Source: Brugia malayi (taxonomy: Eukaryota; Nematoda; Chromadorea; Rhabditida; Onchocercidae). Taken from it: 64,000 bases of DNA. The stretch is from NCBI RefSeq assembly GCF_000002995.4, contig NW_025062479.1, positions 6,751,221 through 6,815,220 of the forward strand, given 5' to 3'. The notes beneath the pieces were generated by a model. That model ran no database searches and was not told the origin of the DNA. It saw only the letters and a program-made list of their open reading frames with translations. Made by a program: the position numbers and the translations under genes. Below are positions 11,941 through 25,432 of the stretch, piece after piece (the first letter of the stretch is position 1; the number at the start of each line of letters is the position of its first letter).

Positions 11941-12774
11941 ATTTGATTATATTGTTGTCAGTGATAATCGTCTCAAGCTTTTCTGCTTAAAGTTCGAAGC
12001 TTTTTTTACACAAATAAGAATTTGGTTCTTACATAGTCAGAAGAATTTTGACAGCACATACCTCAAAAACAAAAATTAGAGTAGGTTTGCGCGATACATA
12101 TTGAAATTCAAGGTTGTGGGATGTGGTTCTTTCTAGATACTTTTAGAATTGCAGAATTTGAACTCATCCTTTGTTCGCTTTGTTCGAGTAGTCCTGAAGA
12201 CTCTGTTTCTACTAATGAGCCATTTCAGTTTAGAAAATTCGTGTTTTATGCCAGTTCATGGGGATTTTCTTGAAATGTTTCTGTACAAAAATTATCAGTG
12301 CTCTTATTTAATTCATTGGATTATCAGTCTTAGCAGAATTCAGCATATTTACTTCATGTCAGTAGGTTAGAGTAGGAGAGAAGGTAATGGAAACAACCAG
12401 TTCAACGAGATGAAGTATCTATGAAGAGAATGTACAATTGATAACAGGTGACCTCTCTTGGACAAGCAAATTGGACAGGGTTTCATTTTGCGAACTCTGC
12501 ATTTTTCTGGTGAAGACATGGAATTCAATGATCAGACAGTTTCCTTACTTTTTGTTATTGGACTAGTTAATACCCACTCTTTTCTGTTCGCTACACTGAA
12601 CGACCTATTCATAAACAGAACTTGTCGCTCATGCAGTTTGTATTCCAGTATATAAATGTAATAATCCAACTAGTGAATTGATTTATTATCAAAAAGATTT
12701 ATTTGTTCAAACACTGTTAAGAATTAGCAAATAAGCCTTCTGAAGACGAGAAATAAGTGACCATTGGAGAAAAT

Positions 12775-12810
12775 GTTACTATATATCGATAATTTTCGAT
12801 ATATAGTAAC
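12775..12810. repeat. Perfect 15-bp inverted repeat (hairpin)
   Basis: The arms 12775-12789 and 12796-12810 are exact reverse complements (GTTACTATATATCGA) around a 6-base TAATTT spacer. It is AT-rich and lies in non-coding DNA about 0.8 kb after the ASNSD1-like stop. Its role is unknown. Confidence 0.85.
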
Positions 12811-15670
12811 TTCTCAAAAAGTTTTTTTTGAAAACAAAATTGAACCGTTAGGTTTAAATTCATTTTAGCTTAAGGAAACAATTTTTTTTTCTTTCAGTTC
12901 TTGGGTTTTTATTTTACTGTTAAGTAAGTTGGAACAAGCATAATGAAAAAAGCACCTAGTAGATTTTTTCCAATAGCTATTTTGTATGTATGATTGCATC
13001 AGAAACTGATTGGTCAAATATGAGCCAAAGTTTGTTGAGTGACGGTGTTATGTTTTGATAATAGAGTAAGTGTTGATTTTTCCGTAAATTAGTGCATGGA
13101 AGTTTGAAATTAAGGGATAAAAGAAATTGCAGGTTTCAATTACATCTGGACAGAATGTTTTGGAAGGAGAGGACGCTGTGCAAATTCATTAGTACATCTG
13201 CTGCTAATAATGTTTTATTTTCTTATGATTCAACTAAAAGACTGGAAGAATTGTTCAACCAACAAGTAATGTTTGGCGGATAATGCATCCTGTATTTTAA
13301 TAATGCTTAGGTAATGTCAATATTTTGCTGGGTAATGTCCCATTTGAGTAACAGAACTTAGTAGTAGAAGTTATAATTTGCTGGCCTTTAAATCTAGTAA
13401 TTTCAAGTGATGAAACTGTGTTGGGTGAAGAGATGCTATTAAAATTTGAATATGGGATTACTACTTTAGTTGCTGTTGGTGAATTCTGAGCGCTAACATA
13501 TGTATTATAACATTCATTTCTAAAGTTATCTTCGCTTACGGATTTTTACGGCAAGATTTAGGGAGGGTGAGGGGGTTTAGAGGTGGTTATGAAATCCCTA
13601 TTATGCTACAAACAAAATGAAAGCATAGGCTGATATTTTTGCCATTCATAATTGACATCCATTAATTCTTATTCGACATTATTCAGAAATTAAAAAATGA
13701 ACTGCATGGCACTTATTGATTTCCATTGTAAAGCTTTGACCAACCAAAACGACTTATAAAACTTTACAACTGTCCTACTCCAAATGATATTTTGAATGGA
13801 TAGCCGACTTTTTTTTTTTTTTGTTTGAATGTATGCAGGGTTATACTGGTGTATAACATGTCTTTGGGATTGTTTACTACTATGCTGATGTGATGACATT
13901 ATTAATGGGATCCTAAGCTAAGATTTACTACTGCTCTGTGTGATAAAGACAGCTCACTCAGCAGAAATAGTTTAAATAACGGTCATCTTCTATCACTCGT
14001 GGCAGTTCAAAATATTAATTCAGTAACGAAAATTATAAAACTGAATATTTGTATAAATTATATTCAGTTCATTTTGTTTACTCCTCGATATATCCTTTCT
14101 TAGTCATATTTGAATGCACTTTTTCTACCATATGTACATCAGTGAAAAAATTGGTTGGATGGCATTTTCTCGGTTATGTTGAATTACTCATTTCATTTAG
14201 AACAGAGAGATTTCGACAAGTACATAATTGAAAATCATGACAAGCGATAGTTCTTAGATTCTATTTTTATTTCTTTTTTTGTTATTCGTTTCTAAAAAAT
14301 CGCTTTTATATTTCCACATCGACTTGCAGTTATCGTTTTAAACCGAAAAGTGACAAAGTAATTAGGATTAACATCTACTGAAAATTTTAAGCATTGCCGT
14401 CCTATCTATGCATCTTTTTTTACCATCTTATTACATAAACTCCGAATGAGGTTGGAAACCTTAACATCTTCAATCTTTACTTAAAAGTTTAAAATGTGAT
14501 ATGATTATTCATTATCTGAATACTTTGATGACCAAAAAAAACACGTGTGTTAAACTGAGTCAAATGAATGGGATTGCACATGACTAATTATCATTCATAG
14601 TATTTGATAGCAGGAAGAGGAACTGAAGGATATACGAGTTGAAGTAACCATTAAATTTGATGTTTGATCTCTGGGGGAGAAATACGAAGTGTAGTGGAGA
14701 CATCACTTCAATTGACCGCGAATGAACCAGCGAATACATAAAAATTGTGTGAACAGTTCACCCATCAAATAAGCAAATAAACGAGTTTTCTATTTAAAAA
14801 TGTGTGTTGAAATTGTGTGTTATTAATTATTACTCAAAATTTTCATCTTTTACGAGAAAAAGTTGTCAGCAACCTGAATAATTTCATTATGCCAAATGCA
14901 TCAAAACACTATCTTTTTGAAATAATAAAAAAACCTTTGTAAAACTGTGAAATCACTTCATAAAACGAATTTGTAGCTAATAAGATAGATGTTTCGCAGG
15001 ACATGGGTTTTTTTCAACTTCTTTAATTAATAAGCGATGAATGTTTAAATTGTGTTCAGCTATAAATTCTGATATTTAAATATATTTCGCATGTTTGAAT
15101 ACACGCACAGGGTGTTGTGGATGTTGGTTTGGATTGGATTGGTTTACTTGCACAATTGAGTCGAGTGCTTTATCTTGGGTAATTGAACCAAACAAGCAAT
15201 CAGTAGTTTGACAATTTAGTGAGGAGGATGAGCTAAGCAATGGGGAGACTTCTGGAACAATGCCCCAGTTGAGTGGTCATTGCCCTTATATAGCATGATT
15301 TGAGGGTGGAGAGATAAAGCGATTGATACAATGGAAGCTAGGAGGAAGGCTATGGGAAAGATAGTTTTTGTAAACGGAATTAGATAACAAACAAAGGATT
15401 GGAAAGATGTGCATTAGATAATATGACAGATTAGCATGGGAATTTGTTAATACATTACCATCTATGAGTCATTAAAGGATTTGAATTACAATAAAACTTA
15501 CAATAAATGATTAACATGATTTGCTTAAATATAAATACATTGATTTAAATTTGACCCTTTGCTAAATTCGATTGTTCGGTACAAAGATTATTTCTAGTGG
15601 AATTTCGAGCTTGTTCTCGACACAGGGACAATCAATATACATACCATTTAGCACTATTAGTGAGTGGCCA

Positions 15671-15904
15671 ATTTCCCGCGATTTGATGAGCAGTTAAACT
15701 GACAATCTCAAGATTGGGAAGTTTGTTATATGGCGGTAAGTCGAAGAAACAACTCAAAAGCATATATGTGATTAATAGAAAGAAGGCTAATACATTAAAA
15801 CCAGATTCTTAGAAAAGACGAAGACAAAGCGAATGCGGACTGGTTTAAGAATTCACTTCGGGTTCGTCACGCCTCAGTTCAGCTCGCCTCTTTTCCCGCC
15901 CCCC
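15671..15904. promoter_or_regulatory. Two TTTCCCGC (E2F-like) motifs upstream of the PTR gene
   Basis: ATTTCCCGCG at 15671-15680 and TTTTCCCGCC at 15891-15900 both match the E2F/DP core TTTSSCGC. The second merges with a run of C that could also serve a GC-box factor. They lie 390 and 170 bases before the PTR ATG in otherwise AT-rich DNA. Binding is inferred only from the motif. Confidence 0.35.
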
Positions 15905-16070
15905 ATTTTTTCTCCTTATACACCTTCACTCTGGTTTTAACGATTGTCGCCAGCAAGCGAAACCTTACCATTTCTTTTGTGACAGAAGCAATAAGTAATA
16001 GTAGAAGCGACAGTAGTGGGATTCGTATCACCTCATTCTACAACTCTTTCAAACATTCTAGAAGCGAAAA

Positions 16071-19000
16071 ATGCACGATGATACCACTGTAACGACATAT
16101 CATCGACCAACTAAGTTTATCCACTTCTTGAATTGCTTTCTTGAGCGGATTGCTTACATATCCGCCGATTATCCACGCACAGTTATTACGGTAAGTGAAT
16201 TTTCTAGCCTTCAAACTTTTAAATAACGTTACAAATATTTTTACTGTAAATTTGTGCTTTTTGTGTGAAATATGGTTTTGCTGTCGGAATTAGTAGCTAT
16301 ATTTGTGGATGTATATATCGGTATCCCCATAGTATAGGAAACTGATATGTTGGATTCAGTGATTGTGAAAAACAAATTTTATTGAAAAACTGTGTGGAGC
16401 AGCATTACGAAGTGGAGATGTTGCGATGTTGCTTCTAAACCGTTGAATGTTTTTTGTAAAAATAAATTAATTATTTAATCTACATAATAAGAACATGATA
16501 ACTATAAATAATTCAGAAAAGACTGTCCCATCAGTTGACCCCTCAATGACATTAAGAATATCATGATAGAAGGAGATCGACCTTACTGATGATCATAGTT
16601 TTAGTCTCCACTCAAGTCTAGGAATTTTCCTAGAGTTTTCTAATTGATTGAACTCCGAATAGTTTATAAATGCTTGGCTGAAAATTATTTAAAATAGGTG
16701 TTTTGAAAAATCGTAATAGACTGATGCAGTTGCAAGTTGTTATTGTAAGGTTACCGTATTCAGCAGTGAAAATTTCAAATTTGAAACTGTTTTCCTTTTT
16801 AAGATCAAACATTTATGTTAAGCGATTTGAATTGTTTTACATTAACTGAATATCCTAATTTCTTCGACAAACAAATTAGTGCAGTGTTCAGTGTTCAAAA
16901 ATCTTTCAAAAAATTATCAAAACACTCAACTGTAAATGTAGAAAAACTAGTCTAGAGAATGTATATATTTGTTCAATTGCTTCAAATTGCACAGTTAAAA
17001 CCTGTTCCATTTTTCTGTCTCGTTTGCCCCAAAAAGGAGCTGAAGAGAAGAAGAAGAAGAAAGAAAAGAATAAAAAGAAGGTTATTTCTCTTAAATGGTT
17101 CTGCAAACCTGATATATAATGATAATGAAGAAGTTGACTAATCACAGGGATAAATTTTGCCACAATGTGCCTGTTGAGCTCAGTTATTTTCATTACGGTA
17201 ATTAATTGAGCAGTCTCGAACATTTATTTAAGAAAATTCGTTTCCTTGTCAAAAATAGACAGTTTCATAAAAAATTTCAAATATTCTGGAATTCTAATGA
17301 TATGAATAATTTAATTTTCACTTTGTTCATTTTTATCCTCAAAAACCTTGAATTCGTTACTTTGCTTTACATATGAATTTTGAAACTCCAAAAATTATTG
17401 CATATCATAATTTTTATGTCTCTTCATTTCATTTTATTTTTATTTCAATCAGCTAACAAAAAATGCATGAACGAAAACATATGATCGATAGAAATAAAAA
17501 CGATAGAAAAAACGAATTAATTCGTATTCAGAGTACAGTTTGCAGCTGCTAAAAGATACAAAGATAGGTTCAATTAAATGGCTCAAATGAGCAATTGACT
17601 AGTTGCTTAGTTGATACCTTCAAGGCGTTCTGTCAATCACAGATATTAATAACGCAACTGTTAATTGTTCGGAGTAAATGACTGAGACCCATTTTAAAAT
17701 CGGAACGTCCAGTCACCGTATTCATTCAGAAAATGAACATCAGACAATCAAATATTGCTGAAAAGTATTCATATTTGATGCATCATACGTAATGGGCTTG
17801 TTATGATGAAGTCTGCATGATTAATTTAAATTTTAAGGTTATTTGGTAACAGAAATTTACTATTTTTGAAACATTTGGTACTAAACTATGTAAATTATTT
17901 AGATAAGCAAATTGTCCCTATTTTTTCGTTGAAATGTGACTTTTTAATTGAGGTCCTATAATTATTTTATTAAGTTTGCATTATGGTAATCATTAGCCGT
18001 TGATAATCACAATTCACTGCCTGTTCCAAATGTTTTGGAACGCAATTCATTGCCTTACAAACTTTGCCTCATCTAACATAATTTTGTCCTCAAGTCCTGA
18101 AAGTCAGTGTTTAGTGAAGAATGGAATTGAAGTCGTAAAATTTGCAACTGGTTTGAAAAGAATGGAAGAGAGGTTGTAAAAAGCAAAAAAAAGTGGAAAG
18201 GAGTAAATCAGATGAATGGTTTAGCTTTATTTTTAGCTACGTAGTTTAGCTTTTTAGCTATACTTACCAATTGACCTATTTGAGTCCACATTTTGTTTTT
18301 CATCAGCATTTTAAGCTCTTTGAAATTTAGCATTTTTCGACTTTGGTTTTCAGTCAGACCAATTTTTTTGTGAAGTAATCAACCAAACATCCACTGTTCA
18401 GTAAAATACTGTGTGTTATATATAAATTAAAATTGCGAACGACTGGTTCAAAGTTCACTATAGTCTAGATGTCTTATTTAAGACAGTGACAATGTATGGT
18501 TAGTTGCATAAGGGGGAGCATCCATTTGGTCAAAGCAAACTCATAAAATGTTTAAATGAATATTTTAATATTTGAGTTTAAATCTCATAATCCATTAAAC
18601 ATTTTGTGGTAAGAAACTGTAGACCTGAAATCCTAAGTTCATACTGTATTCTAACCTTTTATGCCATCTATTATCACTTTGTTTTCAGGTAACAGTATTA
18701 CTGACGATATTAACATCCTCAAAATTATTATTTGTTAAACCGAAGGATAACCTTCAGTCAGGTTATACACCACCAAATGCTCGTGCCTTCAATGAATTAG
18801 AAGTTTTCCGAAAATTCAACGATGGCAAAGATCCAGTGGTAGTAATTATCATTGTTACGGCAAAAGATGGGGGTTCCGTTACCCGATTATCTCATTTGAA
18901 TGAAATTTTGAATATCGTTGACTATGTGGGAACACATTTCCCCGTCAAAAATTATACCTATTACCAGATGTGCAGAAATTTTTGTGATGTCAATGAGCCA

Positions 19001-22000
19001 GTTCGGCAATTCAGAGTAAGTTTTTTTTTTTTTTTTTTTTTTTTTTTTCTTTTTTTTGAGGAAGAAATTCTAATAATTGTTTTGTACAAATAATTGAATT
19101 TTTTGCTCGGAAAAAATGAAAGTCATATTAAGAAAAAAGTGACCCTACTAATCTCTTAGCTAATCTTTTTGAAAACTGATTTACAGTGAAATTCCTCGCT
19201 CTTTCATTGGTCCTAATAACTATCAAAAGTTATCCTTTTATTGTTAATAATCGTTAAATGATAAGTTTTGATAGGTAATGCTCATGTCAACAGATGTTTG
19301 CATAAAACTGAAATGAAAAAGAAAAGAAATTACTTAGATCATAGGTATGGCTGGTTCACTTCTACAGTTCAGAGGATTTAGTTAGAAGACTGACAATGTG
19401 TCAAATCTTGTATACATGTCACACTGGATTTTTTTTTTTTTCTCCCAGTAGTAAATACTCATAAAAGCCAAAAATTTTCAGAATGGACTACTTCTCAACA
19501 CGGCGAAACATTTCGACAAAAACAGTAGCAGAAGCAATACAAATAGCAACAATGGTCATGATTTAATTGAGCTTTCATTTCCTATAATGCAATTATTCGG
19601 ACGTGATCTTGATTTATCACCTTATTTCTTTGGTGTTGAATATACAGCTGATGGTGTAGATCGAATTTCTGGAACAAATATTAAACACGTCAAATTAGTG
19701 GCGTTACATTTCCGAACACAGCGACCGAACGAATGGACCAGCGATGATACGTTTCACTGGGAGCGTCTTGTCGGACATTATTTTGAGAAGTGGGAGTCAT
19801 TTTTCGTTCTATTATAGCGTCATAAAATAAATAATGGACTAAATAATACAACGAAATATAAAGGGAAAGTAAAATAGAGTTTTGAAGTGTCGGAGATCAT
19901 CTACACTTAATCAGAAGTGAGGATCACAGCATAAAGTTACAGCTTACAATGCTGTGAGAAAAGCAAAAACTTTCTGACTTCTCCACATAATTTCTACCTT
20001 CTTTTCAAAAGATTCTTAACTTGTTAGCATTGCAAGGATGCTGTCTCTTGTGCAGTTCAATAATTTCAATTTTCTAGTGAATACAACAATTCGTTAATTC
20101 GACCAATTGCATTTTCGTTGGCTTATACACAGGATGAAATCATTCGTGCCGGCCTTGCGTTAATGCCTTACATATTACTTGGTTTCATTATGATGTGTAT
20201 ATTTGCTGTTGGTACAGTTAGCATCAGTTCAACATACACGAGACAGGTGTGTTTTTTTATAATTGTGCAATCTTTTGACGAATTTTTCGGAAGCTTGGTG
20301 ATCTTTGGTTCCTTTAACAAAAGTTTATAAAATTTCCCGAAAGACTGCTGCACCTGCAAAATGTTGAAGAGATACTTTCTATTTAAGAATTCTTCCAACT
20401 ACATTAGAGTTTTATTCGGTTATAGAAGATTAAATTCTCAAAGGTTTGGCCACTGTTGACTCAAGTTAAGTGCTGCAAAGCTCTGGAAAACCCGAAGAAT
20501 GACGTTACATGTGTTTAGGAAGTCTAATCTTAATCTGGATCAGTGACTTTAAAATTTAAGAAACATTTTCAAAAGATGACGCCAAATAGAAAGACTTCAT
20601 CAATATCACAAAATAATAAATTGCTATCTGGTGGAGCCCTTAATAATCTTGCTCCAGGTATTTAACATTTCCTTATATTTCAATGTATGGAAAATATAGC
20701 TTAAGCAAAAGGAAGAAAATGATAAGACCAAGCTCAATAAGTGAGGCAATCACATGTAACTGATATTCTTCAGTGATTTCTCCTTCCAGCAACATATTTC
20801 TTTTGAAAGTTCCATTTGTTGTATACGTAAAAGATATCCGAGATATGAAGCTCAGTAGCTCATTACATTACAGTTTTCCAAAATCAAAATACTCTATGCT
20901 CTCGTGGGTTGCATCACACCACTAATGGCAACATCAGCGGCTCTCGGCCTTGTGATTTTGCTAGGTCTTCGGCCTGGTTCTATCCTCTGCGTCACACCAT
21001 TTCTCACTCTAGCTATAGGTAATCATCGTTTCTATTGTTGTAAATGATTTATTTACTATTTGGAAGCATTAGAAAAAGCAAAATCTGCTAAGAATTTGCG
21101 TCATTCTAGGGGTTGATGATGCATTTTTAATGATCAGTGCATGGAACAGAACAGACATGGAGACGAAGAATGGAAGTGCTTCGCACAAAACAATTCGGGA
21201 AAGAATGGCAATTGTAAGTCTGATATTGTTTCCTCAAATTTTTGTTATGAAGGAGGAATTTGCATCATTCGCGTGCTTTTTGTTATATTATAATTCATTA
21301 GGTTCTAACTGATATTGGGCCATCGATAACTATAACATCATTGACAAACATGTTAGCCTTTGGAATTGGCATATTCACGACACCAACGCCAGAAATCCGA
21401 TTACTGTGTATTGCTAATGCAGTAGCCATTTTCCTCGACTATGTATATACTATAACACTTTATGCTGCTGTATTGTGTATTGGAGGTCAAATAGAAACGC
21501 AGCAAAAATGCATTTACTCTGAACGAAAGCCTCAGGGACCATCGATGGTTTGTTGATTTCCTCGATTTTTTAAGCTAAGTGCCTTTATTCAAGACAGAAG
21601 CCAGAGAAGATGAAAACTGGGTAATTAGGATCGGAAAAGTAACTCATTTTTAAGCCCTCTTGGAATGGCTGTTTTTATTGTATTATTATTATTATTTCAT
21701 TGTACTTAGTAGCATCAAAATTATTATAATGTCATGAAGTACTGATAAACCAATACATAAAGATTACAACAAGTTTGAATGTTTGCATTAATTGACATCT
21801 TGAATTTGAAATAACTACTTTCAAAATTTATGCACTCAGTATCTTTGCAGTTGGACTATTAACCAATTTAACGCTTCTCTTTGTATCAGTAAGTCAAGGA
21901 AAGAAACTTTTTTCTTTGATAATGTGATCTATTTCTGATGGTATTTTTTTAGATTACAACTTTCCTGCACAATTACTGCAAATACCTGTCAAGCGGTTTC

Positions 22001-24266
22001 ACCACAACCTTGATATTTATATTGCTTGTAATTTATTTAACAGCGAGCATTAAATATGCGCTGATGGCGAAGGGTTGTCTGACACCAGGAAAATTATTTT
22101 TGGCTGATTCACCTATGATTGAAGTACTTACGTAAATTCTATTCATTTTATTTTAGTTTAACTTCAATTTCCAAAAGAATGACAAAATATTTTCAGGTAA
22201 ATAGGCTACACGATAAAATTATCATGCCGTCCTACACTTTCGTCACGGTGTTCATCTTAGAACCAGGAGATTTAACAAATTCATCTAGGCGAGAGCGTAT
22301 GAAAGCACTGGTATCTCAATTTGAAGCAGTGCCGGGATGCAAAGGTTCCAGATTTACGCATTTCTGGCTTCGTGATTATGAAATGTATTTGGAGTCAAAG
22401 AATGAAGAAATCAATGAAAGTGGATTTGATGATTACACCTCAAATGATCTGCTTAAATTCCTAGAATGGCCCGAATATGAATCCTTAGGTGGATTTATGA
22501 AATTCGACAATCAAACTAATCGGTGACTAATTTCTGGTGCTCCAGTGGATACTAATTTTCGAACTTCTACTTTCTTCATTAGAAGTATAACTTATGACAA
22601 TAATATTCCTTGAATCTGGACTATAACAAGTGAATAAGTCCAGATCTTGATTTTAAAACCTGGCTTTTTTTTCATCTGCAAGGCTTGCTCGCTTGGCTTA
22701 ACACAGAATTCCATAGCGACCGAATTTCATTGATTATGCACAGGATACCAAGAACTGATGAATGATTGCTGCAGTTTGCTTATGACTTCCTTAAATTTTA
22801 AAATTTTAGTACAAATGGACAATGTTAACAGTAGCTTAGAAAATTTTGAGAAACTTTTATGCAAACAAGTTTCAGTCTTACAGCCTTTTACGTCACGATC
22901 ATTTATCATGGAAAAAATCAGTCAGATTGGATACAACGACTGAATATGCTAAAAGCGTGGAGAGCAATTGTTGATCGTTACAAGATATGATTTTTACTTT
23001 GTATAATATTACAAATGCATAGATGAAGCTTTTGAAGCTAATTCACCAAATTTCAATTAAGACTGAAATGGCTTGCACCTTCTGTATTACGATATTTGCA
23101 TATTTGAATATAACTTTTATAAGATCTTGGAGCATCAGTTTATGAAGAGGAAGCTTTATTCACCGATCAAATTGATTCGTTGGTAGCGACAACTTTGCAA
23201 ACATCTCTTGTGATTCTGGCATGTATGGCAGTAGTGTGTTACATTTTTATGCCTGACTTTTTAGCCGTGATGATTGCAATCTCATCAACCGCATCAATAT
23301 GTGTTGGTAAGCTCAGTATGCTACATTTCCAAAATTTAAGTTGCAACATCAATTTAAAAAATAGCAATTGCTAATTTTATAAATTGTTTTGAAAATAAGA
23401 CTCAAACTGATTTTGCAGGAGTATTTGGCTTTTTGACTTTTTGGAATGTCGATGTCGATCCGGTTTCGATGGCAACAATGATTATGTCCATTGGTTTATC
23501 GGTCGACTTTCCAGCTCATATCACTTTTCATTACCATCGTACTGGATCGAATCCGGATCTGACAGCAGTGAAAGAACGACTTGCACATTCCTTCAGTGCC
23601 ATTGGTTTTCCACTGCTTCAGTGCAGTTTCTCAACAGTGTTCTTTGTCTTAATTCTATTACTTGTTCCCAGCTATATGAGTGAAGTACGTATTTACAAAA
23701 TTTTAACTATCCTTGTAGCAGATTAATCTTTTTTTCGGTACATTCTTTGTGCTCAACAGATCTTTTTCTTTGAACCATCTTTTTTGATTACAGGTATTTA
23801 CAAAAGCGGTAGTGGTAGTAATCTCACTGGGAATTCTTCATGCACTAATCGTTGTTCCAGCTGTCCTTTGCGCATTCTCAAACATTTATCAGTATTTCTT
23901 ATTTGTAAAGGATTATAAGGTTATTATTCATTCGTTTATTTATACGGCATAGCCTTACTAGAAACTTTCAAGTCATTTGTAGTTAAAATTAAATTAAATA
24001 TATACTTGCAAATAGAATTAAACATATTTTAAAAGTTTAAGGAGTTCTTGAAAGGCGCTCAAACGTTCAGCTAAAAGAAATTTCTATATCCTTACAGTGT
24101 CGTATTTCTGATATAGCAGCACAGCTCATTTCTTCCATAATCTTTCCATAAATTTCAGCTGAAATCATTCACTGGCATAGTAACGACAAAAATAACTGAA
24201 TCATTCATTGCTGCACAGCAACCAAGTTCTACATTTCACTCTACTACAAAATCTTCGACACAATGA
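16071..24266 (+). CDS. Patched-related (PTR) multipass membrane protein
   Basis: Fourteen exons: 16071-16190, 18689-19015, 19482-19795, 20078-20246, 20874-21018, 21110-21213, 21302-21547, 21953-22123, 22197-22522, 22876-22976, 23124-23306, 23419-23684, 23794-23919, 24159-24266, totalling 901 residues, the usual PTR size. The protein has the RND/Patched layout: a first membrane helix, a large extracellular loop (PFVP-like start, Cys-rich YYQMCRNFCDVNEP), then a sterol-sensing-type helix bundle, a second loop with WPEYESLGGFMKF and YVTIIYHGKNQSDW, and a second bundle. The acidic residues of the RND proton relay are kept in GVDDAFLM (helix 4) and GLSVDFPAHI (helix 10). PTR proteins act in nematode cuticle formation, moulting and endocytosis, probably moving lipids or sterols. 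Intron 1 is 2.5 kb. The exon 3 donor is GTCATT. Which PTR paralogue this is cannot be told. The last exon is short and less certain; reading through instead gives a stop at 23952. Confidence 0.92.
19019..19050. repeat. Poly-T tract in PTR intron 2
   Basis: An almost pure run of T follows the exon 2 donor. Similar homopolymers occur at 6180-6197, 28081-28110, 36119-36139 and 46630-46648, all in non-coding DNA. They are prone to sequencing error and length variation. Confidence 0.8.
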
Positions 24267-25432
24267 CAGTTGTGCAGTCTGCGGTTCTATCGGATTCTTT
24301 AATAGTAATAAATTTTTTGTATTTGAGCCAAAAGATTTAGTTGAGATGGGGAATTTTCAAACATTTTATTCGTTTAGACTTCAGAGATCAAAGTGCTATC
24401 TGTGTACAGGAATTTAGAACTATATGATAAATAGATTTGAAATAAAAATAACCCATCAGAATTCTCGTTAAAAAAATAACAGAGGAATGGAAATATCAAG
24501 TTTCATGATGTTCCAGTTGTTTTTAATAATTTCGGAAACTGGTAAATTTATATTTAAATAAACTGGTAAACATATAAATCTTCGTTCTTTTGCCTAGCAT
24601 CGCTTTCTTCTCAAAGAAAACTCTCAACAACAAAAAATGAAAGACAACATCATAAAGGACGATGCGAAGCCATCGATATCTTACTTTTTCCTGTTTAAAG
24701 TAGGGAAGAATTCATTTCGTCTCATAGTCTTTATACCGACCTCACTAAAAGACACCTCATCGGAGAAATTATCAGGTAAACAAACTTTCCATTAAGATGA
24801 ACAATCCAATTAATTCCCTGAAAATCTCGTGACGCTTGTTATTATTCTATATATTGTAAATGATTAACTGGATTTCCTGCTTGCATACTACTCGCAATTA
24901 AACGAATGAAAATGAGGACAAATTCAGACTAAAAAATTACATCCTAGTTTCATCACGTGAATTTAGGATATAATTGAGAAGGCTTTTAGTCAAGAAAATG
25001 ATTTCTTTCTAATTCGTTTCAAATTGTGCGACGGTTGAAATGCCTGAACTTCATCGTAGCACAAAGATGAATAATATTCAAAAGATCTGTGAATGTATGT
25101 GTATATGAAACTCTTTCAAAATACTTGCCTCAATCATCCAGATAAAAAGCAATTCCCTTGTAGTCCTGAAGCAATAATCGATGAATAATGCATAATTATT
25201 CTTTATGAAGGCTAATTTTATTAATTCTTAATGATTTTTCATGGTTAGATATTTTAAAATCCAGTTTTGTTGAATTCAGTCCTACTGCTTCATATTCGCA
25301 TTACATTTTCTAGATAAAATTTACCAAATAAAACTATTGTTTATATCATTAACTTTCGCACTTTTTTTTTCTTCTCTTTTTCAAGAAAATAAAACTGTAA
25401 TTGAATAGTGAATAAATGATCACAAATCTTTA
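24267..25432. other. Convergent intergenic region between PTR and RASEF-type genes
   Basis: This 1.2 kb lies between two genes that read toward each other, so it holds both 3' UTRs. AATAAA at 24441-24446, about 175 bases past the PTR stop, is a poly(A) signal candidate. No gene is supported here. Confidence 0.5.
24441..24446 (+). terminator. PTR gene polyadenylation signal candidate
   Basis: AATAAA about 175 bases downstream of the TGA at 24264-24266, in AT-rich 3' flanking DNA. It is the best-placed canonical hexamer. Confidence 0.4.

Larger units (their letters stand above)
11941..16070. other. Non-coding stretch between ASNSD1-like and PTR genes
   Basis: 4.1 kb with no supportable gene. 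Open frames are short, AT-driven and lack splice partners. It contains a perfect 15-base-pair hairpin at 12775-12810. In the last 400 bases before the PTR gene there is a more GC-rich patch with TTTCCCGC motifs. TTCTAG at 16056-16061, 9 bases before the PTR ATG, is a likely spliced-leader acceptor. Confidence 0.5.

Noticed and set aside
21851..21889. Short segment between TTTGCAG and GTAAGT in PTR intron 7
   Set aside because: It looks like an exon from its splice sites, but in the required phase it contains a TAA and it is not needed to join exons 7 and 8.
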